From positions 21,264 through 85,263 of the forward strand of contig DASSHI010000030.1 of assembly GCA_035693025.1 (NCBI GenBank): a DNA stretch of 64,000 nt, given 5' to 3'. The position numbers and the translations under genes were made by a program. The first letter of the stretch is position 1; the number at the start of each line of letters is the position of its first letter. Under the pieces are notes generated by a model. It did no database searches and was not told the DNA's origin. It saw only the letters and a program-made list of their open reading frames with translations. Below, piece by piece: positions 17,760-26,106 of this stretch. The DNA comes from VRUE01 sp035693025 (lineage in GTDB: Bacteria > Actinomycetota > Thermoleophilia > Solirubrobacterales > 70-9).

Positions 17760-17915
17760 ATGCCGATGCTGTGGAGAGCCTCGATGGTCCTGCTGGTCGT
17801 CTGCCTGGTGGCGGCGATGACGATCGCGGTCATCCGCCTGGCGACGACCCCGACCGAAATCCTCGGCGGCGGCTTCCGCGGATTGCCGCAGCATCGCGGC
17901 GTAACGTCCAGATAA
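17760..17915 (+). CDS. Small single-pass membrane protein (51 aa)
   Basis: A short open frame with ATG at 17760 and TAA at 17915. Residues 7-27 form one strongly hydrophobic helix (VLLVVCLVAAMTIAVI) followed by a polar tail ending GVTSR. No ribosome-binding site is clear. It fills an otherwise empty gap between a divergent hydrolase and the UspA gene, and its codon choice (G/C at third positions) is like that of neighbours. No family is recognised; real translation is likely but not proven. Confidence 0.45.
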   Translation: MPMLWRASMVLLVVCLVAAMTIAVIRLATTPTEILGGGFRGLPQHRGVTSR

Positions 17916-17979
17916 GGATTTGCCGGCCGACCGCGCGTTAGTATCGGCGCGGCCGGACCAGCGACCCAGAGGAGGCGGC

Positions 17980-18423
17980 GTGTTCACTCGCATCGTGGTT
18001 GGAACCGACGGATCGGAGACGGCAGGCGAGGCCGTGCGGCAGGCCGTCGACCTGGCGAAGCTCGCGAGCGCCCAGCTCAGCATCGTCAGCGCCTACGCGC
18101 CGGTCCCCAAACGTCGCCTGCAGAGCGAGCAGGAGGGCGCCCCGGCCGACGTCCAGTACGAGATCGGTCCGCGCGAGGACGTCAATCTGGTCCTCGACGC
18201 CGCTGCGGCCAGCGCCAAGAAGGAGGGGCTGGACGTGCAGACCCACCCGGTCGAAGGCGAGCCCGCCGAGGCGATCCTCAACGTCGCCGAAGAAACCGAC
18301 GCCGACCTGATCGTCGTCGGCAACAAGGGCATGACCGGCGCCCGGCGCTTCCTGCTCGGCAGCGTGCCGAACAACATCTCCCATCACGCTCCCTGCAGCG
18401 TGATAATCGTCCGCACCACCTGA
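17980..18423 (+). CDS. Universal stress protein, UspA family
   Basis: A 147-residue cytosolic USP. The N-terminal strand IVVGTDGSETA and the C-terminal ATP-binding signature G-x2-G-x9-G-S (GNKGMTGARRFLLGS) are complete, so an ATP-binding homodimer like MJ0577 is expected. The start GTG 17980 is set by the ribosome-binding site AGAGGAGG at about 17969-17976. It stands alone and is convergent with the subtilase gene (15 bp between stops). Its role in stress survival is general family knowledge. Confidence 0.93.
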   Translation: MFTRIVVGTDGSETAGEAVRQAVDLAKLASAQLSIVSAYAPVPKRRLQSEQEGAPADVQYEIGPREDVNLVLDAAAASAKKEGLDVQTHPVEGEPAEAILNVAEETDADLIVVGNKGMTGARRFLLGSVPNNISHHAPCSVIIVRTT

Positions 18424-18438
18424 GGTCGTCCGACCGGC

Positions 18439-19764
18439 TCAGCGGGCCTTTTCCGTGGCTGCGCCGGCGTCGATCAAGCCCGCCCCCTGGCGCGTGGACG
18501 GGAGCCCCAGGTCGCGGGCGGTGCTCTTCAGGCGCGCCAGCACTTCGTTCACCCGCCGGGTGGGTGAGGACTTCGCGCGGATGACCCCGCTCGCCAGGAC
18601 CATCGCGGCGACGCCCGAGACGTGCGCCGCCGCCATCGAGGTGCCGATGTAGCTGCCGGGCTCGCCGAAGCGCCGGGGATTGCCCGACTTCAGCGTCACC
18701 TGATAGATCGACCGGCTGGAGACGGAGGGGCAGCCGGCGACCGGCACGCCGCCGCCGGGGGCGAGCAGGTCGACCCCCTTGCCGGGCAGCAGCGAGTAGC
18801 CGCCGAGGCAGCCGCCCTCGGTGCTGCCACCGACGCCGATCACCCGCGGGCCGGTCGCCGGTGGGGCGACGCACGCCTCCGAGCCGAGGTTGCCGATCGA
18901 AGCCACCGTGACCACGCCATGGCGGTAGGCGTAGCGCAGCTCGCGATCGATTCCGGGCACGTTCTTGCCACAGCCGAAGTTGAAGCTCATGTTGATCACG
19001 TCGGCGCCATGCACGACGGCGAAGCGGATGCCGCGGGCGATGTCGTCGGCCTGGCCGCTGCCGTTGCGGTCGAGCACCCGCACCGGCATCAGCTTGGCGC
19101 GGTAGGCGAGGCCGGTGAGGCCGATGCCGTTGTCGGTCTTCTCCGCGATCGTCCCCGCGACGTGGGTCCCGTGGCCGTTTTCGTCGAGCGGGACGCTGTC
19201 GTCGCCGACGAAGTCGTAGCCGGGTACGAACTGACCGGCGGTGAAGTCGGGACTGCGGCGGAAGCGCTTGCCGTCGCTGCGATAGGCGATTCCGGTGTCG
19301 AGCACGGCGACGACGATGCCGCGCGCGCCGCCGCGTCCAACTTCGCTCAGGTGGCGCCAGGCGCTGACCGCGTCGATGCCGCCGGGGGAGATCGGCAGCT
19401 CGGCGGTCGGCGTTCCCCGCCAGGGAAGGAAGCTCCACTGCAGCGAGGCCCAGCCGCCGGGGAGTCCCGGAGAGGTCGACAGCGGGCCCGGGTCGTCGGG
19501 CAGCGCGGACGCGGTGGCGATGTAGTTGGGCGCCGCGTAGGCGACCCGCGGATCGCGCCGCAGCGCCGCTGCCGCAGCGCGGACGCCGACGCCCTTGCGC
19601 AGGCGCATGGTCCTTTCGCTACCGGCGCCGCGGAGCTTTACGACGACCTCGTGCGGGGCGAATTCGCGCGCGGGGGAGATGCCGGTGGCGGCCTCGGCAG
19701 GCACCACGGCGATCGCGGTCGTGAGGAGCGCGAGGGCAGCGGATATCGGCAGCGATCGGATCAT
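18439..19764 (-). CDS. Secreted subtilisin-like serine protease (S8)
   Basis: A 441-residue exported protease. Signal peptide 1-26 (LPISAALALLTTAIAVVPAEAA), then a short propeptide-like segment (35-82) resembling an I9 inhibitor domain. The catalytic triad is D156 (AVLDTG), H198 (NGHGTHVAG) and S376 (GTSMAAAHVSG). Cysteines at about 265, 298, 319 and 345 suggest disulfides outside the cytoplasm. No membrane anchor follows, so it is probably released. It is divergent from tadA with a 99-bp intergenic region. Confidence 0.93.
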   Translation of the reverse strand: MIRSLPISAALALLTTAIAVVPAEAATGISPAREFAPHEVVVKLRGAGSERTMRLRKGVGVRAAAAALRRDPRVAYAAPNYIATASALPDDPGPLSTSPGLPGGWASLQWSFLPWRGTPTAELPISPGGIDAVSAWRHLSEVGRGGARGIVVAVLDTGIAYRSDGKRFRRSPDFTAGQFVPGYDFVGDDSVPLDENGHGTHVAGTIAEKTDNGIGLTGLAYRAKLMPVRVLDRNGSGQADDIARGIRFAVVHGADVINMSFNFGCGKNVPGIDRELRYAYRHGVVTVASIGNLGSEACVAPPATGPRVIGVGGSTEGGCLGGYSLLPGKGVDLLAPGGGVPVAGCPSVSSRSIYQVTLKSGNPRRFGEPGSYIGTSMAAAHVSGVAAMVLASGVIRAKSSPTRRVNEVLARLKSTARDLGLPSTRQGAGLIDAGAATEKAR

Positions 19765-19863
19765 CGTTTGGTCATCTGCTCGCGGGGTCCCCGCCCGAGA
19801 GCGGACTAAGGCTTCAACACCATCCCGGCCGGGAAGTTGTCGGCGTCACATATTCTCGGATCG

Positions 19864-20331
19864 ATGCTCGATCGGCCTGAAAGTGGGATGCATGAACGCC
19901 TGATGGCGCTGGCGATCGAGCGTGCGCGCGAAGCCGAGGACCACGGCGACGTGCCGATCGGCGCTGTCCTTGCCCGCGATGGCGAGCTGCTTGCCGCGGC
20001 GGGCAACGAGCGCGAGCTGCGCCGCGACCCCACCGCGCACGCCGAGATCCTTGCGATCCGCGCCGCGGCCGAGGCGCTCGGCGGCTGGCGCCTGCCGGAG
20101 ACGACCCTCTACGTGACGCTCGAGCCCTGCGCGATGTGCGCCGGGGCGATCGTCCTCGCCCGCATCCCGGCGCTCGTCTACGGCGCCCCCGACCCGAAGG
20201 CGGGCGCCGCCGGCAGCGTCCTCGACGTCCTCGCCGAGCCCGCCCTCAACCATCGTCCCGAGGTCCTGGCCGGAGTGATGGAGGACGAGTGCGCCGCGCT
20301 GCTGCGCGGGTTCTTCGCCGCCCGGCGTTGA
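19864..20331 (+). CDS. tadA: tRNA-specific adenosine-34 deaminase
   Basis: A 155-residue zinc deaminase that turns A34 of tRNA-Arg(ACG) into inosine. HAE is at residues 59-61 (zinc ligand H59, proton shuttle E61) and PCAMC at 88-92 gives the other two zinc ligands. ATG 19864 is taken as start; ATG 19891 (MHERLMALA) also fits and would begin right at the first conserved helix. Fittingly, a tRNA gene follows 27 bp downstream. Confidence 0.93.
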   Translation: MLDRPESGMHERLMALAIERAREAEDHGDVPIGAVLARDGELLAAAGNERELRRDPTAHAEILAIRAAAEALGGWRLPETTLYVTLEPCAMCAGAIVLARIPALVYGAPDPKAGAAGSVLDVLAEPALNHRPEVLAGVMEDECAALLRGFFAARR

Positions 20332-20358
20332 GCCGAGCCAATACGCTGTGGAGAACCC

Positions 20359-20448
20359 GGAGAGGTGTCCGAGTGGCTTAAGGAGCGCGACTGGAAATCG
20401 CGTGGACGGGGTTAACCCGTCTCGTGGGTTCGAATCCCACCCTCTCCG
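20359..20448 (+). tRNA. tRNA-Ser (GGA)
   Basis: A 90-nt class II tRNA with a long variable arm. The acceptor stem GGAGAGG pairs with CCTCTCC, the anticodon loop is CTGGAAA (anticodon GGA, codons UCC/UCU), and the T-arm is GTGGGTTCGAATCCCAC. The 3' CCA is not encoded. Confidence 0.97.
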
Positions 20449-20549
20449 CTCCCGTCCGTAGGGCGGCGCATATCCGCGTCATCGGTCGCTCGCGTGCAGA
20501 GCACGCCACGCTCCCTGCTTCCTTGATCTGCTTGCCCTACGAACGGGAG
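20449..20549 (+). repeat. Structured element C, copy 1
   Basis: It follows the tRNA-Ser end directly. The outer stem CTCCCGTCCGTAGGGC pairs with 20534-20549 (15 of 16). The core CGGTCGCTCGCGTGC / GAGCACGCCACGCTCCCTGC contains a small GCGTGC/GCACGC hairpin and is nearly identical to the copy at 40260, though the outer stem differs. It lies between the tRNA and the convergent glycosyltransferase stop. Confidence 0.8.
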
Positions 20550-20554
20550 AGCGG

Positions 20555-22513
20555 CTACGCGGTGGCGGCCTGCACCGTGGGTTCGCCGAGCGGCAGGACG
20601 ATCTCTTCGCTGGAGATCGGCATCGGCGCCGCCGGGCGGTGGCCGCGCAGACGCTCGTGGCTGCAGACGACGTAGCACCACTCCATCAGGCGCATGCGGG
20701 AGGCGGAGTCGATCTCCTCGATCGTCGCCCCGACGAGGTAGCGACCCTCGGCTTCGCGGCAGGAGCGAACCTCGACCCGGGCGGCGACCTCGTGGGCGCC
20801 GCCGCCGGCGTCTTCGAGCTCGAGCAGGACCGCGGGGCGGTCGCCGACGGCGACGGGGGCGTCGAGCACCAAGCCCACGCCCGCGGCGCTGGCGTCCACG
20901 AGGTGGCCGCCGATGTGGCCGTCCGGGGCGAAGCAGTGGGCGGGGGCGTCGCCCTGGAAGCGGTAGACCTGGCGGCGCTGGTGGCGGCGGCCGACGGCTG
21001 ACAGGGTGCGCAGGATGCGGCGCAGCTCGATCAGGCCCAGCAGGGGCACGATCCAGGCAGCGATCCCGGGCAGGTCGGGCAGCGGTCCGACCCCGAAGAG
21101 GTCGAGCAGGCGGAGCACCGTGCCCGCGGTCAGGACGGCGGCGGCCACCAGCACCAGGTGCAGCTTGCGCACCGCGACGATCCCGCCGCCGTCACTGCCC
21201 TGCTTCGGCGTCACCTTGAAGGCGGCGCGGCCGGGCAGGAAGATGCAGCGCAGCGCCCGCGTGTAGATCTCCATCGTCATCAGCTCGTAGTGGGCGGTCT
21301 CGCCGATCTTCATGTAGCCGCGGGTGAGGGCCGAGCCCGCCAGCAGGTTGAGGCTGACCGCGGGCAGCCACAGCGCCGCGAGGGCGACGACGCTGATCTT
21401 CATCGGCAGCTCGCCGGTCCACATCACCAGCCCCAGCGTCGCCAGCAGCAGCAGGCGCATCGGCGGCGCCAGGTAGGCGGCGAGGCTGGCGAAGTAGGAG
21501 AGGCGTTGCGCCGGGCGCAGCTCCTTGGCCCGCAGGGGGGACTCGGGCAGGGTGAAGACGGCGAGGTTGCCGCGCGCCCAGCGGTCGCGCTGCAGCAGAT
21601 AGCCGTCGAGGTCGTGGGGGGCGAGGCCCTGGACCAGCACCTCGTCGTGGTAGCGGCTGGTCCAGCCGTGGCGGAGCAGGCGAATCGTCGTGTGGAAGTC
21701 CTCGGCGATCGTCTCGGTGGCGACGCCGCCGATCTCGAGCAGCGCCTCGCGCCGCAGCACCGCCGCCGAGCCGCACCAGTAGGCCGCGCCGCGCCGGTCC
21801 TTGCCGGGGCAGACGACGCGGTAGAAGAGCGACTGCTCGTGGCGGCCGACGACGTAGTGCTGGACCGAGTCGTGGTTGAAGAAGTCGTGCGGGCTCTGCA
21901 CCAGGGCGACGCGCTCGTCGTCGAAGTAGCCGACCATCGCGTCGAGCGCGTCGGGCATCGGCACGTGGTCGGCGTCGAGCATCAGCACCAGCTCGCCGTC
22001 CGTGCGCGGAAGGGCGGCGTTGATGTTGCCCGCCTTCGCGTGGGAGTTGTCGGGCCGGGTCAGGTACTCGGCGCCGGCGGTCTTCGCCAGCTCGGCCATC
22101 TCCGGGCGCCGTCCGTCGTCGAGCAGGTAGGTCGTGTGGGGGTAGGTCAGCGCCCGGCACCCGGCCAGGGTCGCGGCGACGACCTCGAGCGGCTCGTCGT
22201 AGGTGCAGACGAAGACGTCGACCTCGCGTCCGGGCGTCACCGGTGGACGCACCGCCGCCGGCCGCGACCACGAGTACCAGGCGAGCGCGCCGAGCGCCCA
22301 CAGTCCGTAGATCTCGGTGACCAGCAGCATCGCGTAGGCGACCGGGCTGGCGCCCTGGCCGCTCCACCCGATTCTCCAGGTCAGGTAGCCGACCCCCCAG
22401 AGCAGCGCGCTGACCGCGAGCAGCCGCAGTGGAACAGGATGGAGGTCGAAGAACCGCCCGATACGGGTCTGCTCGCTGCTTTGCACGATGCCTGCATCGG
22501 CGCCGCCGGGCAT
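20555..22513 (-). CDS. Cellulose-synthase-like glycosyltransferase with PilZ domain
   Basis: A 652-residue membrane GT2 enzyme of the BcsA type. Two N-terminal membrane helices precede the catalytic domain, which carries the D, DxD (LDADH), TED-like (IAEDF) and QxxRW (QRDRWARGN) motifs of processive beta-glycosyltransferases. Further helices follow, then a C-terminal PilZ domain (about 510-620) with RxxxR and DxSxxG, the c-di-GMP-binding signature. The enzyme probably makes cellulose or another beta-glucan under c-di-GMP control. No bcsB, bcsZ or other bcs genes adjoin it. The start ATG 22513 lies 38 bp from the divergent PP-loop gene. Confidence 0.9.
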   Translation of the reverse strand: MPGGADAGIVQSSEQTRIGRFFDLHPVPLRLLAVSALLWGVGYLTWRIGWSGQGASPVAYAMLLVTEIYGLWALGALAWYSWSRPAAVRPPVTPGREVDVFVCTYDEPLEVVAATLAGCRALTYPHTTYLLDDGRRPEMAELAKTAGAEYLTRPDNSHAKAGNINAALPRTDGELVLMLDADHVPMPDALDAMVGYFDDERVALVQSPHDFFNHDSVQHYVVGRHEQSLFYRVVCPGKDRRGAAYWCGSAAVLRREALLEIGGVATETIAEDFHTTIRLLRHGWTSRYHDEVLVQGLAPHDLDGYLLQRDRWARGNLAVFTLPESPLRAKELRPAQRLSYFASLAAYLAPPMRLLLLATLGLVMWTGELPMKISVVALAALWLPAVSLNLLAGSALTRGYMKIGETAHYELMTMEIYTRALRCIFLPGRAAFKVTPKQGSDGGGIVAVRKLHLVLVAAAVLTAGTVLRLLDLFGVGPLPDLPGIAAWIVPLLGLIELRRILRTLSAVGRRHQRRQVYRFQGDAPAHCFAPDGHIGGHLVDASAAGVGLVLDAPVAVGDRPAVLLELEDAGGGAHEVAARVEVRSCREAEGRYLVGATIEEIDSASRMRLMEWCYVVCSHERLRGHRPAAPMPISSEEIVLPLGEPTVQAATA

Positions 22514-22551
22514 GGCCTTGAGCCTTGAGACGCGGTTAGGCGGAGTCCGCG

Positions 22552-23298
22552 ATGATTCGCACCATGTCGACTGCACTCTCGGGTCTCGCGGACGTTCCCG
22601 TCTGGTGCTCCTGGAGCGGCGGCAAGGACTCGGCGCTGGCCCTGCACGAGACGATGCAGGCGGGCGCCGAGCCGCGCTTCCTCGTGGCGATGCTGACCGA
22701 GGGCGGAGAGCGCTCGCGCTCGCATGGCCTCTCGCGGGAGTTGCTGGCTGCACAAGCGGCGGCGGTCGGCCTGCCGATCCGCTTCGGGGCCGCGACCTGG
22801 GCCGGCTACCGCGAGGAGCTCCTGCGCGTGATGGGGGAGGGCGCCGCCGGGAGCGGTGCGCGCGCCGGAGTCTTCGGCGACATCGACATGGACGACCACC
22901 GTGAGTGGGAGGAGGCGATTTGCGCCGAGGTGGGCATGGAGGCGGTGCTGCCGCTTTGGCACCGCGATCGCCGTGCGGTGATCGACCAGCTACTCGCCGC
23001 CGGCTTCGAGGCGGTGATCGTCGCCGTCCGCGACGGTGTCCTGCCGCCGTCATTGCTCGGCCGCACGCTCGACGCCGGTGCGGTCGCCGAGATCGAGGCG
23101 GCGGGTGCCGACGCCTGCGGCGAGAACGGTGAGTTCCACACCTTCGTCGTCAACGGTCCGATCTTCCAACGGGCGGTTGAGGTGGAGGTCGGGCGCGCGG
23201 CTTTGCGGGACGGGGTCTGGTTCGTCGACTTGCTTCCCCGCTCCGCTCAGGCTGCGACCTCGGCGATGGCGATGTGGCCACCCGATTCACGTCGATAG
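22552..23298 (+). CDS. Dph6-like PP-loop ATP-pyrophosphatase (diphthine-ammonia-ligase family)
   Basis: A 248-residue adenine-nucleotide alpha-hydrolase-like protein. The PP-loop SGGKDS is at about residues 21-26 and the family C-terminal motif GENGEFHTFV at about 194-203. Archaeal and eukaryotic homologues amidate diphthine on EF-2, but bacteria lack diphthamide, so the bacterial substrate is unknown; a role in amidation or B12-salvage-type chemistry has been proposed for relatives. ATG 22552 or ATG 22564 could be the start. It is followed by a tRNA-Ser gene. Confidence 0.85.
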   Translation: MIRTMSTALSGLADVPVWCSWSGGKDSALALHETMQAGAEPRFLVAMLTEGGERSRSHGLSRELLAAQAAAVGLPIRFGAATWAGYREELLRVMGEGAAGSGARAGVFGDIDMDDHREWEEAICAEVGMEAVLPLWHRDRRAVIDQLLAAGFEAVIVAVRDGVLPPSLLGRTLDAGAVAEIEAAGADACGENGEFHTFVVNGPIFQRAVEVEVGRAALRDGVWFVDLLPRSAQAATSAMAMWPPDSRR

Positions 23299-23319
23299 GA
23301 TTTGGCTTTGCAGTGCCCC

Positions 23320-23406
23320 GGAGGGGTGCCGGAGCGGTTGAACGGGGCAGTCTCGAAAACTGTTGGCGTCGCAAGGCGCTCGTGGGTTCGAATCCCACCC
23401 CCTCCG
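23320..23406 (+). tRNA. tRNA-Ser (CGA)
   Basis: An 87-nt class II tRNA. Acceptor stem GGAGGGG/CCCCTCC, anticodon loop CTCGAAA (anticodon CGA, codon UCG), long variable arm, T-arm GTGGGTTCGAATCCCAC identical to the other tRNA-Ser. CCA is not encoded. Confidence 0.96.
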
Positions 23407-23435
23407 CTCAGAACCTGCCTCGATTGAGGCCCGCG

Positions 23436-23485
23436 CACGTATCCGACTTTGACCACACTTGGGTGGGGTGAATGTCGGATACGTG
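23436..23485 (+). terminator. Hairpin between tRNA-Ser and the sigma-factor gene
   Basis: Perfect 12-bp inverted repeat CACGTATCCGAC (23436-23447) and GTCGGATACGTG (23474-23485) around a 26-nt loop that can fold again (CCACACTTGGGTGG). It sits between the tRNA 3' end and the convergent sigma-gene stop, so it could stop transcription from both sides. Confidence 0.65.
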
Positions 23486-23487
23486 TC

Positions 23488-24759
23488 TTATCGAGGGGGA
23501 CTAAGCGCCGCAGCCCGCTCCAGCAGTAGCTCGCGCTCGCGGGTGTTCGCCGTCATCGCCGCGGCGCGCTCCAATTCGGCTCGCGCCTCGGAGGCGCGGC
23601 CGAGCTTCGCCAGCAGGTCGGCGCGGACGCTGGGCAGCAGGTGATAGCCGTCGAGCTCACCGCCCTCGACGAGCGAGTCGACGAGCGCCAACCCCGCCTC
23701 CGGCCCGAACGCCATTCCCATTGCGACGGCGCGGTTCAGCTCGACCACGGGGGAGGGGGTGAGCTGGGCGAGGGCGGCGTAGAGGGCGGCGATCCGCTCC
23801 CACTCGGTCTCCGCGGCGCTGCGTGCTCGCGCGTGGCAGGCGGCGATCGCCGCCTGCAGGGTGTAGGGGCCGAAGGCGCCGCCGCCGAGCGTCTCGGCCC
23901 GCCGCAGGGCCGCCAGGCCGCGCCGCACCAGCAGCGGGTCCCAGCGCGCCCGGTCCTGGTCGAGCAGCAGCACCGGCTCGCCTCCGGGGCCGACCCGCGC
24001 CCGGGCGCGCGAGGCCTGGATCTCCATCAGCGCGACGAGACCGTGCACCTCGGCCTGTTTCGGCGCCAGGGCGGCGAGAACCCGGCCCAGCCGCAGCGCC
24101 TCCTCGCAGAGGTCGAGCCGCATCCAGCTCTTCCCGGCAGTCGCCGCGTAGCCCTCGTTGAAGACGAGGTAGATCACCTCCAGCACCGACGGCAGCCGCT
24201 CGTCGAGCTGCTCCCCCTGGGGTGGTTCGAAGCGCGCATGCGCCTCCTTCAGCGTGCGCTTCGCCCGCACTATGCGCTGCGCCACCGTCGCCTCCGAGAC
24301 GAGGAAGGCGCGCGCGATCTCCTCCGTGGCGAGCCCGCCCAGCAGGCGCAGCGTCAGCGCCACCCGCGCCTCGGTCGGGAGCACCGGATGGCAGCAGGCG
24401 AAGATCAGGCCGAGCAGCTCGTCACCGAGCCCCTCCTCCTCCGCCTCGTGCGCGGCGGCGTCCATCGCCATCCGCATCCCGGCCTCGCGCGCCAGCTGCT
24501 CGCGCCGGTCTTCGAACCGCCTGCCCCGCCGCGCCAGGTCGATCGCGCGGTTCTTAGCCGTGGCCGTGAGCCAGGCGCCCGGGTTCTCCGGGACGCCCGA
24601 CTCCGGCCACCGTTCCAGCGCCGCAACCAGCGCATCCTGCGCGAGGTCCTCGGCGAGGCCGACGTCGCCCGTCATCCGCGCCAAACCGGCGATCAGCCTC
24701 GGCGACTCGATCCGCCACACGGCCTCGATCGCGCGGCCCGGCGCGCCGCCGTCGCTCAC
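23488..24759 (-). CDS. ECF-type RNA polymerase sigma factor with C-terminal extension
   Basis: A 423-residue sigma factor of the YciI-associated ECF group. Region 2 spans about residues 10-85 (ARMTGDVGLAEDLAQDALVAAL) and region 4 about 120-185 with a helix-turn-helix (ATEEIARAFLVSEATVAQRI). The remaining 230 residues form a TPR/SnoaL-like helical extension (DUF6596-type). No anti-sigma gene adjoins; in this group the C-terminal extension is thought to regulate activity. The GTG start at 24759 overlaps the stop of the YciI-like gene by 4 bp, so the two are co-translated. Confidence 0.9.
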   Translation of the reverse strand: MSDGGAPGRAIEAVWRIESPRLIAGLARMTGDVGLAEDLAQDALVAALERWPESGVPENPGAWLTATAKNRAIDLARRGRRFEDRREQLAREAGMRMAMDAAAHEAEEEGLGDELLGLIFACCHPVLPTEARVALTLRLLGGLATEEIARAFLVSEATVAQRIVRAKRTLKEAHARFEPPQGEQLDERLPSVLEVIYLVFNEGYAATAGKSWMRLDLCEEALRLGRVLAALAPKQAEVHGLVALMEIQASRARARVGPGGEPVLLLDQDRARWDPLLVRRGLAALRRAETLGGGAFGPYTLQAAIAACHARARSAAETEWERIAALYAALAQLTPSPVVELNRAVAMGMAFGPEAGLALVDSLVEGGELDGYHLLPSVRADLLAKLGRASEARAELERAAAMTANTRERELLLERAAALSPPR

Positions 24760-25163
24760 GTCTGCTCGGGCGGCCTCTCGGAGAGCTGACCGGCTGCCTG
24801 CACGTCCTCCGAGAAGTCCTCCATCTCGAAGACGCGGCGCACCTCGATGAAGTCGTCCTCGCCGGCCGGGCAGCGCAGGGCCCACTCGACAGCCTCCTGC
24901 TTGGAGGACGCCTGGATCAGCCAGTAGCCGCCGACGACCTCCTTGGCCTCGGCGAACGGCCCGTCGGTTGCGGTTGGCGTGCCGCCGCTGAAGCTCACCC
25001 GGGCGCCGTCGGCCGGCGACCGCAGCCCGTCCAGCGCGAGCAGCACCCCGGCTTTGCTCAGCTCCTCGTTGTAAGCGGTCATCGCCGCGACGTCGTCGGC
25101 GCTCGGCTCCCAGTTCTCGGCGCTCGTGTCGATCCCCGGGTACATCAGCATCATGAATCGCAT
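24756..25163 (-). CDS. YciI-like (DGPF-domain) protein
   Basis: A 135-residue YCII-family protein: N-terminal strand MRFMMLMYPG, the DGPFAEAKEVVGGYWLIQA segment with conserved D and H-like positions, and the C-terminal VRRVFEME strand. Such proteins pair with ECF sigma genes very often, but their reaction is unresolved. ATG 25163 is selected because GGAG stands 8 nt before it; a further in-frame start exists at 25202. It overlaps the sigma gene at GTGA, forming a two-gene operon. Confidence 0.88.
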   Translation of the reverse strand: MRFMMLMYPGIDTSAENWEPSADDVAAMTAYNEELSKAGVLLALDGLRSPADGARVSFSGGTPTATDGPFAEAKEVVGGYWLIQASSKQEAVEWALRCPAGEDDFIEVRRVFEMEDFSEDVQAAGQLSERPPEQT

Positions 25164-25250
25164 CTTCGTCTCCTTCGCTCGTGGGTTCTTGCCTCTACCC
25201 ATACGACGAACGAAGAGAGGCTAAATCGACAGGGCCGAAAATTCCGGGAA

Positions 25251-25297
25251 GCGCCGTAGAGGTTTGAACCGGATAGCGGTTCAAACCTCTACGGCGC
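25251..25297. repeat. Palindromic element B, copy 2
   Basis: A perfect 20-bp stem GCGCCGTAGAGGTTTGAACC with its complement around the 7-nt loop GGATAGC, 47 bp in all. It lies between the stop of the cysteine-rich protein gene and the start of the YciI gene, both on the minus strand. The same 47-bp design recurs at 49054 and, diverged, at 15544. Confidence 0.9.
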
Positions 25298-25324
25298 AGT
25301 GGCCTGCTGAGGGACCGATGCCGC

Positions 25325-26035
25325 TCAGCGACGCGGGCCTGCCTCGCATTCGTGCGAGCGGCCCCAGCCGGGGAGCCCGTCGCAGCGGTCGTGCCCCTCG
25401 CCGCCGTAGAGCTGGTCGCTGCTCGGCCCGCCGTAGAGCTCGTCACGTCCGCCTTCGCCGTGGCAGCCGTCATGTCCCCGCCCCATACGGCAGACGTCGT
25501 TTCCGGGCCCGCCCCAGCAGCCGTCGCTGCCGGCGCCGGTCCGACAGTAGTCGTTCCCACTGTCGCCCACGCAATCGCTGTTCTGGTTGCCGGTGATGCA
25601 GACGTCGTTGCCGCCACCGCCGATGCAGCGGTTACGCCGCGCCCCTTCCGAGTAGCAGGTATCCGCCTCGCCGTTGCCGATGAACTTGTCCGAGCCGTCG
25701 CCGAGATGGGTCGTAAGCGGGATCGGGAGCCGATCCTCGACTTCGACGAAATCGCCGTGCGGCCCCATGTCGACTTCCACGCTGCCGGCCTGGCGCAGGC
25801 TGCAGATGGCGAGCAGCCGGTGGTGGCGCAGGCGGCATCCCGTCGGATGGGCGTGGGCCATCCGGCCGTGGACCACCAGGCGCGGGCCGTGCACGCTCAG
25901 GCGCAGGGTCGAGCCCGCCGCGCTCCCGTGCACGACGATTCGGCCCTGTGGCGTCGCCGCCGCGCTGCCGAGCGTCAGCAGAAACGCGGCAGCCAGGGCG
26001 AGGATGACTGTTCCCCGCTTGAAGATCGTGAGCAC
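25325..26035 (-). CDS. Secreted cysteine-rich RTX-like repeat protein
   Basis: About 236 residues. A basic start (LTIFKRG) and a hydrophobic stretch (VILALAAAFLLTLGSAAA) form a signal peptide. The C-terminal 130 residues hold GGxGND-type nonapeptide repeats, as in RTX calcium-binding beta-rolls, but with a cysteine in nearly every repeat (NDVC, SDC, NDYC, SDGC), so a disulfide-stitched roll is likely after export. No toxin or enzymatic domain is present. The start is uncertain: GTG 26035 places the signal peptide correctly, and a GTG at 26065 adds ten residues. It is divergent from the histidine kinase gene. Confidence 0.75.
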   Translation of the reverse strand: MLTIFKRGTVILALAAAFLLTLGSAAATPQGRIVVHGSAAGSTLRLSVHGPRLVVHGRMAHAHPTGCRLRHHRLLAICSLRQAGSVEVDMGPHGDFVEVEDRLPIPLTTHLGDGSDKFIGNGEADTCYSEGARRNRCIGGGGNDVCITGNQNSDCVGDSGNDYCRTGAGSDGCWGGPGNDVCRMGRGHDGCHGEGGRDELYGGPSSDQLYGGEGHDRCDGLPGWGRSHECEAGPRR

Positions 26036-26106
26036 CCTAGAACACTCCGCTGACTGAAAAATCACAACCGGCTCGGTTTCGCGCTACGTGCGGTACTTTC
26101 TGAGCG

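Noticed and set aside
22552..23298. True diphthamide synthesis
   Set aside because: Dph6-like by motif, but bacteria lack diphthamide on EF-G, so the eukaryotic reaction is not assigned.
25400..25440. Extra copies of element B (CGCCGTAGAGCT twice)
   Set aside because: These lie in the RTX-like gene and encode its repeated ELYGG motif; there is no inverted partner arm.
25325..26035. RTX toxin
   Set aside because: No toxin domain, no RTX secretion signal or type I secretion genes nearby; a Sec signal peptide is present instead.
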